A stretch of DNA of 28,937 bases from Sperchopsis tessellata (lineage: Eukaryota; Arthropoda; Insecta; Coleoptera; Hydrophilidae), in contig JAWQRN010000488.1 of the NCBI GenBank assembly GCA_033557685.1, positions 1 to 28,937 on the forward strand, read 5' to 3'. The notes below the pieces were generated by a model. It made no database searches. It had not been told where the DNA came from and saw only the letters and a program-made list of their open reading frames with translations. The translations under genes and the position numbers were made by a program. Position 1 is the first letter of the stretch; every line of letters begins with the position of its first letter. Positions 1-10,409 of the stretch are shown here, piece by piece.

Positions 1-835
1 TGATTTAATCAAATATCAAGCAAACCGGCCAAGTCAATATATTGAATACAGAAATGAACTACGTATCGCAAAATGATAGTAACAAACTAAATACAGTGGA
101 CACGTGTTTCTGTCATTAAGACGTCTTCAGCACTGCTATAGATAGTAATTAGCTGTTTTTCCACGTTCGATACATATTTCATTCCTTGTTTATATGCTTT
201 GAGATGATGGGTGAGCATATTGGGGGAGGTATCGCAATGTTGCAATTGAATAATCATTACGCTAAATTACACATTTATGTACGGCCAAGGAAGCAAATTC
301 GTATGTAATGTTATATTTTTTTATCTGTTTTAAGACAGTAATTAGAGTGTATTCATTTAGATACATGAGATCCCTGTAAAGAAAAATAGTGGCTACTGCA
401 TATTATCGAATACAGATATAAATTTGTTTGATATTGCGCACTTTTATGCATTTCTGTCACAAGTAAGTCGTATGCTTCCATTCGATGCTACGCACACATG
501 TTTATACGTAAAAGTGAAAATGTTGTGTGAGATTTATTGGTATCATATTGTGGATGGGTATATGACAACTTCTACATCTACGTGACTATTGGTCAAAAAT
601 AACATATTCGCAACTAAAATAAAGTAAATTATGTCTCGAAACCGATTTGAGTTATTTCTCAAGACACGGCATTTTACCGATAAATTGGTTACACCTGTTG
701 ACAACAGTTTACACCTTTGATAAATATACTAATAACAACATATAAATGTGCCGTCGCCCCTAGTGAGTATATGTATCGACGAAACATTAGTACCGTCTAA
801 GTTTCAGACAACACATTCCAAATACTTTAGATTGG
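1..835. other. AT-rich intron/intergenic sequence, nothing recognised
   Basis: No ORF of useful length, no RNA gene and no clear repeat was seen. Because the first mim exon here needs an upstream exon, this stretch is most simply an intron of mim. Confidence 0.5.
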
Positions 836-1172
836 AAAGATCAATCCTTGCGCGAAGGTCAGAGAGCGGCGATTGATTTCCTGTCGGGGATCGATCTTTG
901 ATCGGGGATCAGTCTTCTAATCAGAAGTGGTTTAGCAAATACACATTTATATCGGTTTCGGCTATCGTTCGATTGTGTAGATCGATATTGTCAAACAATT
1001 TTCTTTGTTTCTACGGTTAATCAATCGATTTTTGATCTAGGATTGATCTTCGGTCAGAGATCGATATTCGATCGGAGATCGATCTTTGAATAGGGATCCC
1101 CGATCACATTTCGATCTTATGGTCAAAGATCGATGTTTCGATATTTTTAAAAGATCAATTATCGATCTTAAA
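836..1172. repeat. Degenerate GATC/GATCGATC-rich repeat
   Basis: Variants of GATCGATCTTTGATCGGGGA recur irregularly, for example near 886-911, 979-990, 1021-1085 and 1120-1170. The spacing is not constant, so this is a decayed short-period repeat rather than a clean satellite. GC content is visibly higher than in the flanks. It runs directly into the LINE remnant that follows. Confidence 0.6.
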
Positions 1173-1174
1173 AT

Positions 1175-1640
1175 GCGACTTCAATACAACAGTACTATTT
1201 ACATAGGCTGGATTAAAGGAGACAGTGGTATTGCTGGGAATGAAACGCCCGATAAGCTCGCAAAAGAAACGTAAGCAAGTTTGATTATGAAATTCACTTG
1301 GGAATATCCGAAATATGGTGAGAGAGCAATTCATAAAAAGTAACACTACAGATAAGAAGGATTAATTATTTAAGCTACTACAACCACACCCATCTAGGAA
1401 ACCTTAGTTTTATAAATTAAATCTTCTAACAGATATTGTTACAATATAAAGGCTAAATAGTGACCATGCACTGCTTTCTTCCCATACATATAAAATAGGT
1501 TTATCTAATTAACCAGACTGTCTATGCGGATTAGTGAGCACTGTTGAACACATTATATTGCATTATCATCGAACGCAGAGAAAGACCAAAGTTTTTTAAA
1601 AGTATTTATATGACGGATATTTCAAAACCATGTAAATTGG
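1175..1640 (+). pseudogene. LINE remnant: RNase H end and C-terminal Cys/His segment
   Basis: At about 1190-1274 the frame reads IYIGWIKGDSGIAGNETPDK followed by LAKET. This is the conserved end of the RNase H domain of Jockey/R1/I-type LINE polyproteins (W-x-P/K-x-H-x-G-I-x-GNE-x-AD-x-LAKE). The catalytic His of the GHxGI-like motif is replaced (GDSGI). A second segment in another frame at 1516-1578 reads DCLCGLVSTVEHIILHYHR, like the C-x-C-G...T-x-EH-x-x-x-x-C segment that closes many LINE ORF2 proteins, with the last Cys lost. Stops and at least one frameshift lie between them, so this is dead. The clade is not resolved. Confidence 0.75.
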
Positions 1641-4620
1641 GGTAATATATGTCAATAATTTAGCATGGTACAAACAATATTCGTAACCAGTCTTATTACC
1701 TTCCAAACGCCAGTTATAGTTTTAACTTTCCGAGGTTCCATTTTTTCATGAAGACGTCAATCTGGATTTTTTTTTAATTATTTTCGTTAACTATATACAT
1801 ATAAGAACATGATTATGATAAATGAAGATAATTGTAGATTGATTTCAAAAGTTAATTAACATAATAAGGTATTAATCTGCGGTGTGTGATTGTTTAAGAT
1901 ATAATATTTATTCTTTTGCGGAGTAAAAGAAAGTATTGTAATGAAGATTTTTGTGGAAATATCCGTTTTAGGATCTAAAACCAAAAACATGATGACTTCT
2001 ATCTGTGGTCACTTTAACTTGCTAACGGATTAAGCTATGAAGATGGAACTTTTAAGCTTTTAGAATTAATTTCAAGATTCCAGTGAATTTATGATAAAAT
2101 CGTTTTCCTCATTAAGAAATCTATCAACCGGAAGTAGTACTTTCCGTCTTGTCTGTTTATGGCTCTATAGCACCTAAACGATTTGAGCTATAAAAAGATA
2201 AAGCATTAATATCAAGATCCTAATGAATTTTGAATACAGTCGATCCTCTGGAATTAGTACTTTTGGGGCATCAATTGTTTTGTTTAGAATAAAAATGTGT
2301 TAATGTTTTAATTATTTCAAACAAAAACAGAAAATGGGTGTAGGAAAGGAATTAGAGGAACATACGTTTGATTTTGAGGCTATAATAAACGTCGATTGAT
2401 TGCCTCTGTCGACTGTTGCCAACCTCACATAATTGCCCCGCCAACTATGTTCACTTTTCAAGTCACTGTTTAAGTAGCATTTTAAAAACCTTATGGTAAT
2501 TATAATAAGCCTGATGAACTTGAAGAGGTGATTCCATAACCGATTCCATGTAGAAAAGTTTACGAGCATATGCATCTTCTAAAGACTTTTATTCTCGAGG
2601 TACGAATTATTTCTGGTTTTATCTGCCATATTTTTTGAGACATTGAAAATTTTGTTCACCTAGTAAGGTACACTACGCTACAGTGATTTTGCAGAGTGAT
2701 ATTTATTAGGGTGGTACACCTTTTTCCCCTTCCAATTTTTTTTATTTAACAACTCTTTGGGCCTTTACAAATTTTGCTATCTCTCTCAACTTAAGAGTTA
2801 TTACACTAAATTCAAATGCATATACAATATGATTTTAATAGCATTTCTAGGAATGAGATTTATTATCTTCATTCTTCGAGATATTAATTTAAAATAGAAA
2901 TTATATTATTTTTGAAAATAATAAACAAGGTTTAGGATTTATGTACACTCTTCCCTCCCAAACTTTTTGTGATGCGCCACTGGCATTTAAAATTGGCTTA
3001 GACTTATTGCTTGTTTTAAATTTTTGTCTTTGTAGTTTTTGTTATTTCCTTTTGTTTAGTTACTAAGTAGTTATTACGCAAAATTAAATTAATTTAGTTA
3101 ATTCATGTGAATTTTGTATATCAACTTCAAATATACAGGCTGTAATAAAGAATTTCTAAGACGAAAAAATTAATTAAAATTAAGCAATGAATGTAAAACA
3201 ACCAAACTTAAACACAAAAAAGTTTTTAAAGTAAGAAATCTAAAACATCAAAAATCAAAGACCACAAAAAATTTTGACAGAAAATAAATATATCACCCTG
3301 ATTTTAATTTTCAGTAGCGTAGTTGATCTTAATAGAAGGTTTATGTGTACAACATTTTAGGTTAATATCTCAAAAAATAAATCGAAAATTTGAACACCAT
3401 CTTCTCGAGAACGAAAGCCTTTAGGACATATGGACTTTGAAGAACTACCTCCTTAAGTTTGTCATTCCTATTATAAATCATCCTCTGTATAGGTTTGTTT
3501 TATCCTAATGGTGGTGACACACCTATTTTTTACTTATTTGGCGGTAAATTAAAAATCTATGGAATAGGCTGTACTTCTTCACTGTTCTCGTGGCAAACTG
3601 TATATACAGAAGGTAGTGATAGTCTAAACTCTTCTAGGACATAGAGAAAAAATTTCGCGGAAGTCCAGTTTTCGTTTTAATTTCGAGAATTGTCCTGATA
3701 TCTTTTTCCAATGAAACCATTTTAAGTTGATCATACAACAACCAGCTTATGAGACTTAATATAGTCCTACCAAAATCGGTTCTTGGTTATTTTGCTACTA
3801 GAAATAACTAGTTTGGACGCAACAATTGACAAAGGAAAATCTTTGTCAATTGCTATACATAGTAAGAAAAATACCCATTCTTCTAAGAAGTTAAAAAAAC
3901 GTATCTTTTTATTGAGTTTTCTGATTTAATCAGATCAACATAGGTTTCACAATGTATACATCTAATTTTCAATTTAATTATGAACGTAAAGCTTAGGAAT
4001 CTTGATGGCACATGAACAATAAACCGAGATGATAATTTCAAGATGGCAGGCATTTTAAACTTAATTTCAGAAAATAGATTTAATTTTGAGATGTACCTTA
4101 AAATCAGCCAATATTAACTGAATTCTGTTCCTACTGTTCATAAACATTATAATATATTCAGACATATTGAATACGCGTATCTAGGTCTGGTGGATGTGTG
4201 CAATTGAAATGCAGTTTTCCTCCAAACCTATCTGGTTCTAATTCAAAACATAGATTGCCATTTTCCAAATGAAAACATACTTTAAAATTGTATATTTCAC
4301 TAAATGTAGTGACTCAGATATGGCTACCGTAGACACTATTTCTTCTTAAATGTGCAGTCATATCTTTGTTCACAAAAATCTGTTCCGACGAGTCTTACAT
4401 ATAAGTCTTTTGAGTTGCGCTTTGCAGACTAGTGCAGATCTTATAGTTCACACAAAGCTCACTATTCATTTTACCCCTAACGTGCGAGACTACTGAAGAT
4501 GTCAGCTCCCCAACTGCGCTGATGAGGTACTGGGAAGGTACTGAAATAGACATATGTCGTCGAGCTGACTTACTTGTGTACTTAATTTCTTCGTTATTTA
4601 ATTTTTTCAGTTTTTTATCA
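1641..4620. other. AT-rich intronic sequence without recognised genes
   Basis: The sequence has scattered poly-A/T runs and short diverged direct repeats (for instance 2060-2145 against 2200-2275, each containing a fragment close to TCAAGAT and ending in AGTAC). A minus-strand open stretch at 2312-2575 has no recognisable motif. There is one perfect hairpin (listed separately). Most of it is probably old transposon sequence, but I cannot name any element. Confidence 0.45.
3823..3852. repeat. Perfect 12-bp hairpin
   Basis: CAATTGACAAAG is followed by the 6-nt loop GAAAAT and its exact reverse complement CTTTGTCAATTG. No terminator-like role is expected in an animal intron. It may be a fold-back within a decayed element. 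Confidence 0.85.
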
Positions 4621-4629
4621 GATAGTGTC

Positions 4630-4960
4630 TTGTATTATGGGAAAGCAGTCTACAAGTCTGGTGGGACTAGATGATGCACGTTTTTACTTACATAGTGGTG
4701 GATAAATTTTGTTTTGCCTAAAAAGTTGTTCCACGGCTGGCGAAGCTGCTCATTGCTTTGAAGAAAGTTATATTTTCCAAATAGTCAAAGACAATAGTAT
4801 AGGAAGAATGATGGAAATAGGAGTAGTTATTGCAACTAAGATTTTCAATTTTGCACACGCAGTAACACTTTTTCGTGTGAACGATGCTTTTATCTAAATC
4901 TAATCTAATTATCATGTAATGTTGTAGCCTTATGAAAACTTAGTCGAAACGTTTCTAAAA
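4630..4960 (+). pseudogene. Probable Penelope-like element C-terminal (GIY-YIG) remnant
   Basis: The frame from 4709 reads GEAAHCFEESYIFQ, then IVKDNSIGRMMEIGVVIATK and IFNFAHAV. This resembles the tail of the GIY-YIG endonuclease in Penelope-like elements (SA-x-AEH-x-x-E-x-x-H-x-F, then RMIREAVEI). A short upstream piece, YGKAVYKSGGTR with a stop after it, could be the decayed CGK-VYIGET part. The phrase GTCGAAACGT at about 4943 recalls sequence after other PLE ORFs. Key residues are lost (AEH is AAH and the Gly/Tyr pair is scrambled). Similarity was judged by eye, so the call is moderate. Confidence 0.4.
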
Positions 4961-5310
4961 AAAAATAAATGTGTTCTTAAATTATCCTCTGTCCGATATC
5001 CGACGTAAAATAATCAGATGTTAATAAGTTACGGATATGAAACGATATATTAACATTATTTATATTCTACTAACTTATCAAAATTAGTAAATAATATATC
5101 CAACTTGAATAGGCGTGCATATTTTTCCTTACTTATATTCCTTTTAAACTACGGAAAGAGCCTCATACATATTACTTTCAGGTCACAACAATTCTAAATT
5201 TATCTCCAGTGCAGTAGGAATATTACCTAATTAGAAAATTTTATGCTAAACTCAAAATGAATACTTTAGAAATTTCGTTAAAAGAATTAATTAAATCTTT
5301 TTTTTTTCAG

Positions 5311-5395
5311 GTGCGACGAGAGAGATAGGTACCGCCTTGACAAGGATTTGTTTGAGGCACAAAGCGGTGGAAGCAAGAATGAAAACTTTTACAAG
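5311..5395 (+). CDS. mim: mim exon (window exon 1), IMD domain helix segment
   Basis: The exon encodes 27 full codons beginning ATREIGTALTRICLRHKAVE and ending RMKTFT. It matches the MTSS1 stretch TREIGSALTRMCMRHRSIEA, which lies on a long I-BAR helix. A poly-T tract and CAG precede it, and GTAAAT follows. It takes one base from an upstream exon outside the window (a Gly codon split 1/2) and leaves two bases that pair with T of the next exon to make Ser. I looked for the preceding exon (the LDAFQKIAD-like segment) in 1-5310 and did not find it, so it should lie upstream. No in-frame stop or unusual residue is visible. Confidence 0.93.
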
Positions 5396-6150
5396 GTAAA
5401 TTAAAACGATGAAATTTTCCTCATTTTTTCAGCCATTTACTATGAAGCCTCTCGTCGTCCATTCATTTTAAGAATGGGCTCAAATAATTGTCCAGCGTCC
5501 TTGCACGTGCCATTTACTGCTGTGAGGGTCTATTCTTAACCTAACAAAGTGCCGGTGATATATATATTTTTTTTATTTTGGTTGGATGATGTGACCCAGT
5601 TTCTAGGGTCTGAAGGGATTTGTTGCTGTCATTTATGGAGATAGGCAGCAGGAAAATCATGAGAATGTTTTAATGAAAAATTCAGACCTTTTTCTGTGTT
5701 ATCTCGTTAAAGCATCATTATTTTGAGAGGTGAAAACAACAGAATTTTTCTAATAATTATTATGTATAATCCTAAAATACAAGCATACCATCTCTATGAT
5801 ATTATCTACTATGTTACATTAATGTGAACACCCCTTACTATTTTTTTAATTAAGTTAATTTCAATGCATTGTAGGTATTAGGTTAATAGAAAGTAATAAA
5901 TAATACAATGCTTATCCAAAAATACAGTTATTTTGGCCGAGGTCTTCATCGAATACATTTTAACTTCCAAACCAAAATCTAAAATACCAGTTATACGTGA
6001 ACAATTTTTCGTTTGTATATACATATATGATGTCTTATCAGTTTAATTGAATAAATAAACCAATACGCAGTAAAATAATTGAACAATAATTATTTTTCGC
6101 TATTTTCTCATCTGTAGTTATTTAGTGGCAATATTGAGTTGAATATAATA
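5396..6150. other. Start of 8.9-kb mim intron, nothing recognised
   Basis: AT-rich, with poly-T tracts and a short (TA)n run near 5558-5566. I see no coding similarity. Confidence 0.5.
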
Positions 6151-6164
6151 TATTCATGGTGTGG

Positions 6165-6760
6165 AATTAGATGACAAGAGAAAACATACTAAGAACAATG
6201 GAAGACGAGGTTGTGAAAGCGATTGAGAGTTTAAAAACAGAAGAGCTTCGGGAATGAATGTCATAACAAGTGAAATGCGCAAGTGTGGGGAAAAGTAATT
6301 CATGGTGGTTGAATAAGTTATTTACTGCATGCTCGGGTAGTTCTATTGTGCCAGATGATTGGAAGAATGCTATTGCTGTCCTGTGACAATTTATTTCCAA
6401 CAATTATATATTATTATAGAGCGAGGAATAGTGTTTGGGAAAGTAAACAGCATTACAAACGAGAATATTATGGAATATATGTGTGATGTGGTTTTATACT
6501 CGGCAGATGATTTTAATTTGTCAGGTAACTGAGAATTTTCTGGAAGTAAGAAAGAAATTATATTATTATGTGTTGATCTAGACAAAAGCGTATGACTGTA
6601 AATAATCGGCATCTTTGGAATTCTTTAAGGGAGTATGGCATGTATTAAGATAAATGGAATTATGAATGAATTATTTGAAATAAGACGTTCGACAAGGATG
6701 TGTGGTGTCTGCTTGGATATTTAATATTTTTATTAATTCTGTACGTTGACTTCCACGGCC
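6165..6760 (+). pseudogene. LINE reverse transcriptase remnant
   Basis: Scattered blocks in shifting frames follow the N-terminal half of a LINE reverse transcriptase. MEDEVVKAIESLKT (from 6198) is like the EDEVRRAIKRMKNGKA block. A WLNKLFTAC piece leads to IVPDDWKNAIAVL at about 6344-6382, like the VPEDWR-x-x-x-I-VPL block. ENFLEVRKKLYYYVLI followed by TKAYD is like EKYLEKGKEVFVAFMDLEKAYD, where the catalytic Asp of motif A sits. DVRQGCVVSAWIFNIFINSV at 6684-6743 is like GVRQGCVMSPWLFNLYMDGV. Stops and frameshifts separate them, and the catalytic YADD box beyond this point is absent. The element type is inferred from order and wording of the motifs. Confidence 0.8.
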
Positions 6761-6767
6761 ATAGTAG

Positions 6768-7025
6768 ATATCTTCAGGTTTTCCGAGAGATATGTGTTAG
6801 CATTTCTTTTTGCCGACGTTTCGTCCACTGTTGCAGGGAATATTTTCAAGACTTGTAGCCAAGTGTAGACTGCCATGAAACTCTGAAGAGTGCTAGGTGT
6901 AGGCCGCTATGTAGCTCTCAAAAAATTTAGTCATAGTCTATGGATATGTCCCCTGCAAATGTGGGAGAAACATCGTCACAATGAAAAGCCATCACACGGT
7001 TATCTCCCGGAAAACCTGAAGATAT
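6768..7025. mobile_element. MITE-like element with 25-bp terminal inverted repeats
   Basis: Ends 6768-6792 and 7001-7025 are inverted repeats matching at 24 of 25 positions (core TCTTCAGGTTTTCCG). The 258-bp unit has no ORF. It contains GCCGACGTTTCGTCC at 6809-6823, a motif whose core (CGAAACGT in reverse) also occurs near the PLE remnants in this window. I see no clear target-site duplication, so the superfamily is undecided. It lies immediately after the LINE remnant. Confidence 0.75.
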
Positions 7026-7080
7026 AATATTTCTATTCATAAATGTATCCACCAGGCTTGTATGGAAAGGGATGGTGTAA

Positions 7081-7096
7081 CACACACACACACACA
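7081..7096. repeat. (CA)n microsatellite
   Basis: Eight uninterrupted CA units. Confidence 0.95.
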
Positions 7097-7199
7097 CGCA
7101 TTACATTAATGTACGTGCAGTGGAGGGTGCGAAAGGTGCAGTTAGGCTTATACGGTATTGATGAGATTCTGAAAAGTTGACAAGTAATAATTATAAGGC

Positions 7200-7508
7200 C
7201 ATGTATGTGGGAAAATGGATGGATTTAGCAGAGTCTAAGGAGTGAAGGGGCGAACAGAGAAGGTGATTAATGTCTTCTTGAAGTATCTTCAGAGTGATTC
7301 AAAGTTAACCTTGCCACGTATGGACAGGCGGACAGGAGTGGAGAAGCCCCTTAAGATACGGCAGAAGCTGAGGTTCCACAATTGTTTGTAGGACTTCCAA
7401 GGCAAAACTGGGTATCACGTCGTCTTTTTTCAAGCGCACAGACATCATACATTCACACATAGAATCAGGTATTATCACTAAAGGCAACCTCATTCCATTA
7501 AATATCAT
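7200..7508 (-). pseudogene. Tc1-like transposase remnant, copy 1
   Basis: On the minus strand the frame reads GMRLPLVIIPDSM and later VEPQLLPYLKGLLHSC, like the G-x-x-x-x-x-R-x-PLV and LRP-x-LLPYLQGL segments ahead of the second catalytic Asp in Tc1 transposases. The QQDNARPH motif itself is broken by a frameshift after PVHTWQG. The minus-strand sequence then continues into the block encoding QEDINHL (plus-strand 7262-7290). It is nearly identical over long stretches to the inverted copy at 9950-10200 and shares its end with 24113-24310. Flanking sequence near 7200-7260 also matches 10410-10460 inverted. No functional protein is possible. Confidence 0.8.
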
Positions 7509-7900
7509 ATCACACAGTATTACTCATCATCACTCTGTTTTTAATGCGAGGAGTTGGTCTTCGATAACGTGACAAAGGTTGATTTTAGCCAATCAGAGGG
7601 ATTCTTTCCAGTAATGTATATCTTGTTGAATAACGTTTCTTGCTCCGCTATCACTTTGAGAACTTCTGTGTAGATTTTTTTGATAGATATAGATATGTAC
7701 ATACATATTCTTTTAACAGTGGCTCGTTTAAATTACCGTTAATAAAAGTGATATTTTGTTTGAAATATATATAATATATTCAGGAATAAATCACTTAAAG
7801 TTGCCAAGCTCGTAAATCTCAGTTACTTAAGTAGATAATTCAATTTATAGTCAGTAAATATACATTAAAAACAGAGTGATGATGAGTAATACTGTGTGAT
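7509..7900. mobile_element. 392-bp element with perfect 38-bp terminal inverted repeats
   Basis: Bases 7509-7546 are the exact reverse complement of 7863-7900 (38 of 38 positions), separated by 316 bp of AT-rich, non-coding sequence. Outside the arms the match stops at once. This is the signature of a MITE or fold-back element. The left arm abuts the Tc1-like remnant directly, suggesting insertion into it, or an element mobilised by a related transposase. Perfect arms beside heavily mutated neighbours suggest a younger event. Both outer arm ends read AT before CACACAG, so a 2-bp target duplication is possible but undecidable. Confidence 0.85.
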
Positions 7901-8735
7901 GGTTTCGTTGACACGCGTATAAAGCTTGCAAATGTTATTAACCCTTTTATTGTTCAAAATCAAGTTTACACGTTGAAAGCAGACTAGACATGTATAACAG
8001 TACCTCTATTTATTCAGAATAAGCAGCAAACTTGCTATCTAATATGACTTTCCAGTAGATTCTCGTGCCGGGAGTGTATATTATATGTTATATTATAGTG
8101 TTTATTTTCAATCGTAACTGCAGTTTCCACTATATGCACAAGGACGCACATGGCTACCGACATAAGCCAAATAAATATTATATTTCCGAAGATTGGATTA
8201 CCACCACATTGTCTATGCGTGTCATACTGCAAATATAATTACATATATAAGGGAGGCAGCATCTGTACTTTGTACACACATAACTTGATGAAATATTACT
8301 ATACATTATATAACCACAACTACAAGTCGGTAAAGGAAATTGTTATTTCTATTGCTTGTTTATAACGCTACATTAGACCTTTTATCACTTGAGGTTATTT
8401 TATTAAATAATTCTAAGCGGATGTTCGTTGGCATTGGTATGAAGAACTTATTATTTTAATTGTGGTTGTATAAGCCGATAATCAGAGTAGCAGTTTAGAA
8501 TTTACCATAGGCAGCTATTTATACAGGTGTCAACAATTATGGATACTTTCTATAATTTTTTAATGTGGTTTTAGGAAAACAAATTCTTAAGAAAAATGTT
8601 TTGATTTATTCTTGGAAATATGCTGATATTTGTTGCTGTCTGTTTTGGTTTCGTTGCTCCCGATTTGCGATTGCTAAATTTCACAATGTATTTTCGATAA
8701 AAAAAAAATCGATTATTTCATAGAATAATCAAAAC
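7901..8735. other. Intronic sequence, nothing recognised
   Basis: The overlapping short open frames at 8035-8232 (minus) and 8150-8365 (plus) show no motif or composition that would support a gene. Confidence 0.5.
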
Positions 8736-8743
8736 AAAACCCC

Positions 8744-8765
8744 AGCCCTCATTGGGATGAGGGCT
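8744..8765. repeat. Perfect 9-bp hairpin AGCCCTCAT-TGGG-ATGAGGGCT
   Basis: The GC-rich stem stands out sharply in an AT-rich intron, with a 4-nt loop and no mismatch. Its function is unknown. It may be part of a decayed element. Confidence 0.85.
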
Positions 8766-8861
8766 ATACTATGAGTAGTAAACAAAAGTACAAGTATATA
8801 TATTTTTGATGGTAAATAACTAATTATTAAGTTTTTGAAACTTTAACACGAACATTTTTTT

Positions 8862-8940
8862 ATAATCGATAAATCAAATAATCGATTAATCAAATAAACG
8901 TTTAAACAATAATCGATTAATCCAGTAATCATTTAATAAA
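8862..8940. repeat. AATCGATTAATC-type short repeats
   Basis: AATCGATAAATC, AATCGATTAATC and a second AATCGATTAATC occur within about 60 bp, with related spacers (CAAATAA, CAAATAAACG) and a partial AATCATTTAAT. This is a degenerate, partly palindromic low-complexity array. Confidence 0.6.
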
Positions 8941-9049
8941 TTAAACGTGAAAATTGCAAACAATTTAATCAAATTATATAAATTATACCAAATTATGCAG
9001 TTAACTGCCAAACAGTAGTTCATGTTAGGGACTAGTCGAATGAATTATT

Positions 9050-9290
9050 ATCTAATAAGTGGATAGATAGAAGAGGGGTTATTGAGTGGTCAACGAGGTC
9101 TCCAGATTTGCCATCTCTGGATTAGTCCAGTCAACTTAATAACTACGAAGATCGACTGCGTAGATTAAACGATTTAAAAGTGCGAATAACTACCGAAATG
9201 TGAAGGATACCTTCCAGTTGTCATACAAGAGAAAATAAGGAAATTTGAAAATAGATTACGTCAATGTTTGATAGTAAATTAATACCAATT
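9050..9290 (+). pseudogene. DDE transposase remnant (Tc1/mariner-IS630 superfamily), C-terminal part
   Basis: From about 9060 the frame reads WIDRRGVIEWSTRSPDLPSL, like WIGRRGPIEWPARSPDLTPLDFF, the block carrying the third catalytic Asp. A shifted segment LNNYEDRLRRLNDLKVRITT and a final EKIRKFENRLRQCL resemble the tail of the same insect family (NNYEDLRRRI...ITPEML...FENRLYYC). The FFLWG part is missing. Superfamily assignment is good. Whether it is one family with the remnants at 11195-12060 and 28150-28400 is likely but unproven. Confidence 0.7.
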
Positions 9291-9599
9291 TGAAATGATT
9301 TATTTAATATTATTTAATTATTTGCTGTTTTTGAAGTATCTTTATTTTTCATTTATTTTTATGAAATAATTTGAAAAATAAATCTTAATTTTTGATACAA
9401 ATTTTCTTTCAAGCTTACAAGAAAAGGTATACAAAGTACAGAAAAAAAGTGTTCTTTTCAAAAATAGAAAAATATGTAGGTGATATCATTTTGTAATTTT
9501 TTTTTTCTTTCTCAAAACAACTAATTAAAAAGGTTTAGCAATCATACACTGTATAAATAAAGAATCTGTACACAAAAACAAAATCCACATGAATAAATT

Positions 9600-10235
9600 T
9601 TATGTGCGAAGGTACACAGATGTGTTACAGGAGTCACGAATGTCATTCCGTGTAATTTTCCATGGAGTAAACAATAGCGAAAGCACTGTGCTAAGATGTT
9701 TCAGACTGTGGTTTGAAGACCGATAGCAACGAGGCAAAAAAGGCCAATGAAGAATTACAGATCGTTTGGATCGTAGTCTTAGACTTTTAGATCTAAGAGA
9801 CCGTTTTAATATTTCACGAACAGTTGCCGACCAATGGAAGAAGTACGACTAGTACCAATGCTAACAGTGTATCTTCGCATAAGATCTGTAGCGATTTTTT
9901 CATATCTTACACTTTTTGTGCTACCCATAACTATAGAACTTGAGAACGAATGCAGTGGTATATTTAATGGAATGAGGTTGTCTTAAGTGAAAAAAGACGA
10001 CGTGATACCCAGATAACCAATTGTGGAACTTCAGCTTCTGCCGTATCTTAAGGGGCTTCCCCACTCCTGTCTGCCTGTCCAAACGTGGCAAGGTTAACTT
10101 TGAATCACTCTGAAGCTTTGAAAGTCAGCCGTCGTCATGAGACAAATGTCGCATTTGACGAGATACTTCAGGAAGACATTAATCACCTCGTCCGATCCAT
10201 TCCTTGTCTTCCAAGCCAAAATCTATAGAAACCAT
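9600..10235 (+). pseudogene. Tc1-like transposase remnant, copy 2
   Basis: The N-terminal helix-turn-helix part is visible as SESTVLRCFRLWFEDR, then RITDRLDRSLRLLDLRDRF and NISRTVAD, equivalent to the R-TT-x-x-DR-x-x-x-LLA-R-R block of Tc1 transposases. After a diverged stretch come GIFNGMRL (9958 on), QLLPYLKGLPHSC, and out of frame ACPNVARLTLNHS, equivalent to NARPHVARLTLNH. The tail AFDEILQEDINHLVRSIP (10149 on) is a typical C-terminus. The PWPARSPDLSPIEH block is missing, so the third catalytic Asp is gone. Much of 9950-10200 is an inverted copy of 7263-7508. Confidence 0.8.
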
Positions 10236-10409
10236 ACGTCAATAAATTTACCTGCATATTATATTTCTTCTCAGCCCAACCATTTATAAATTCTGTACAG
10301 TTTAAAATCAATGGACAGTAAATATTTTATAACTAGAAAAGGTGCCAACATTAATTATAATAACACGCCTATGCTAACCCCTTTAGAGGTAGGTACTAGT
10401 AGTAATAAA

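Noticed and set aside
2312..2575. 87-codon minus-strand ORF
   Set aside because: No motif or splice context, and surrounded by AT-rich decayed sequence.
2695..3300. Possible element with AGGGTG...CACCCT ends
   Set aside because: Only a few bases match between the ends and alignment needs gaps; no target duplication is visible.
6478..6525. YSADD in the LINE remnant as the RT catalytic YADD box
   Set aside because: It lies before the motif A and GVRQGCVMS blocks, where the catalytic box cannot be, so it is chance or rearranged debris.
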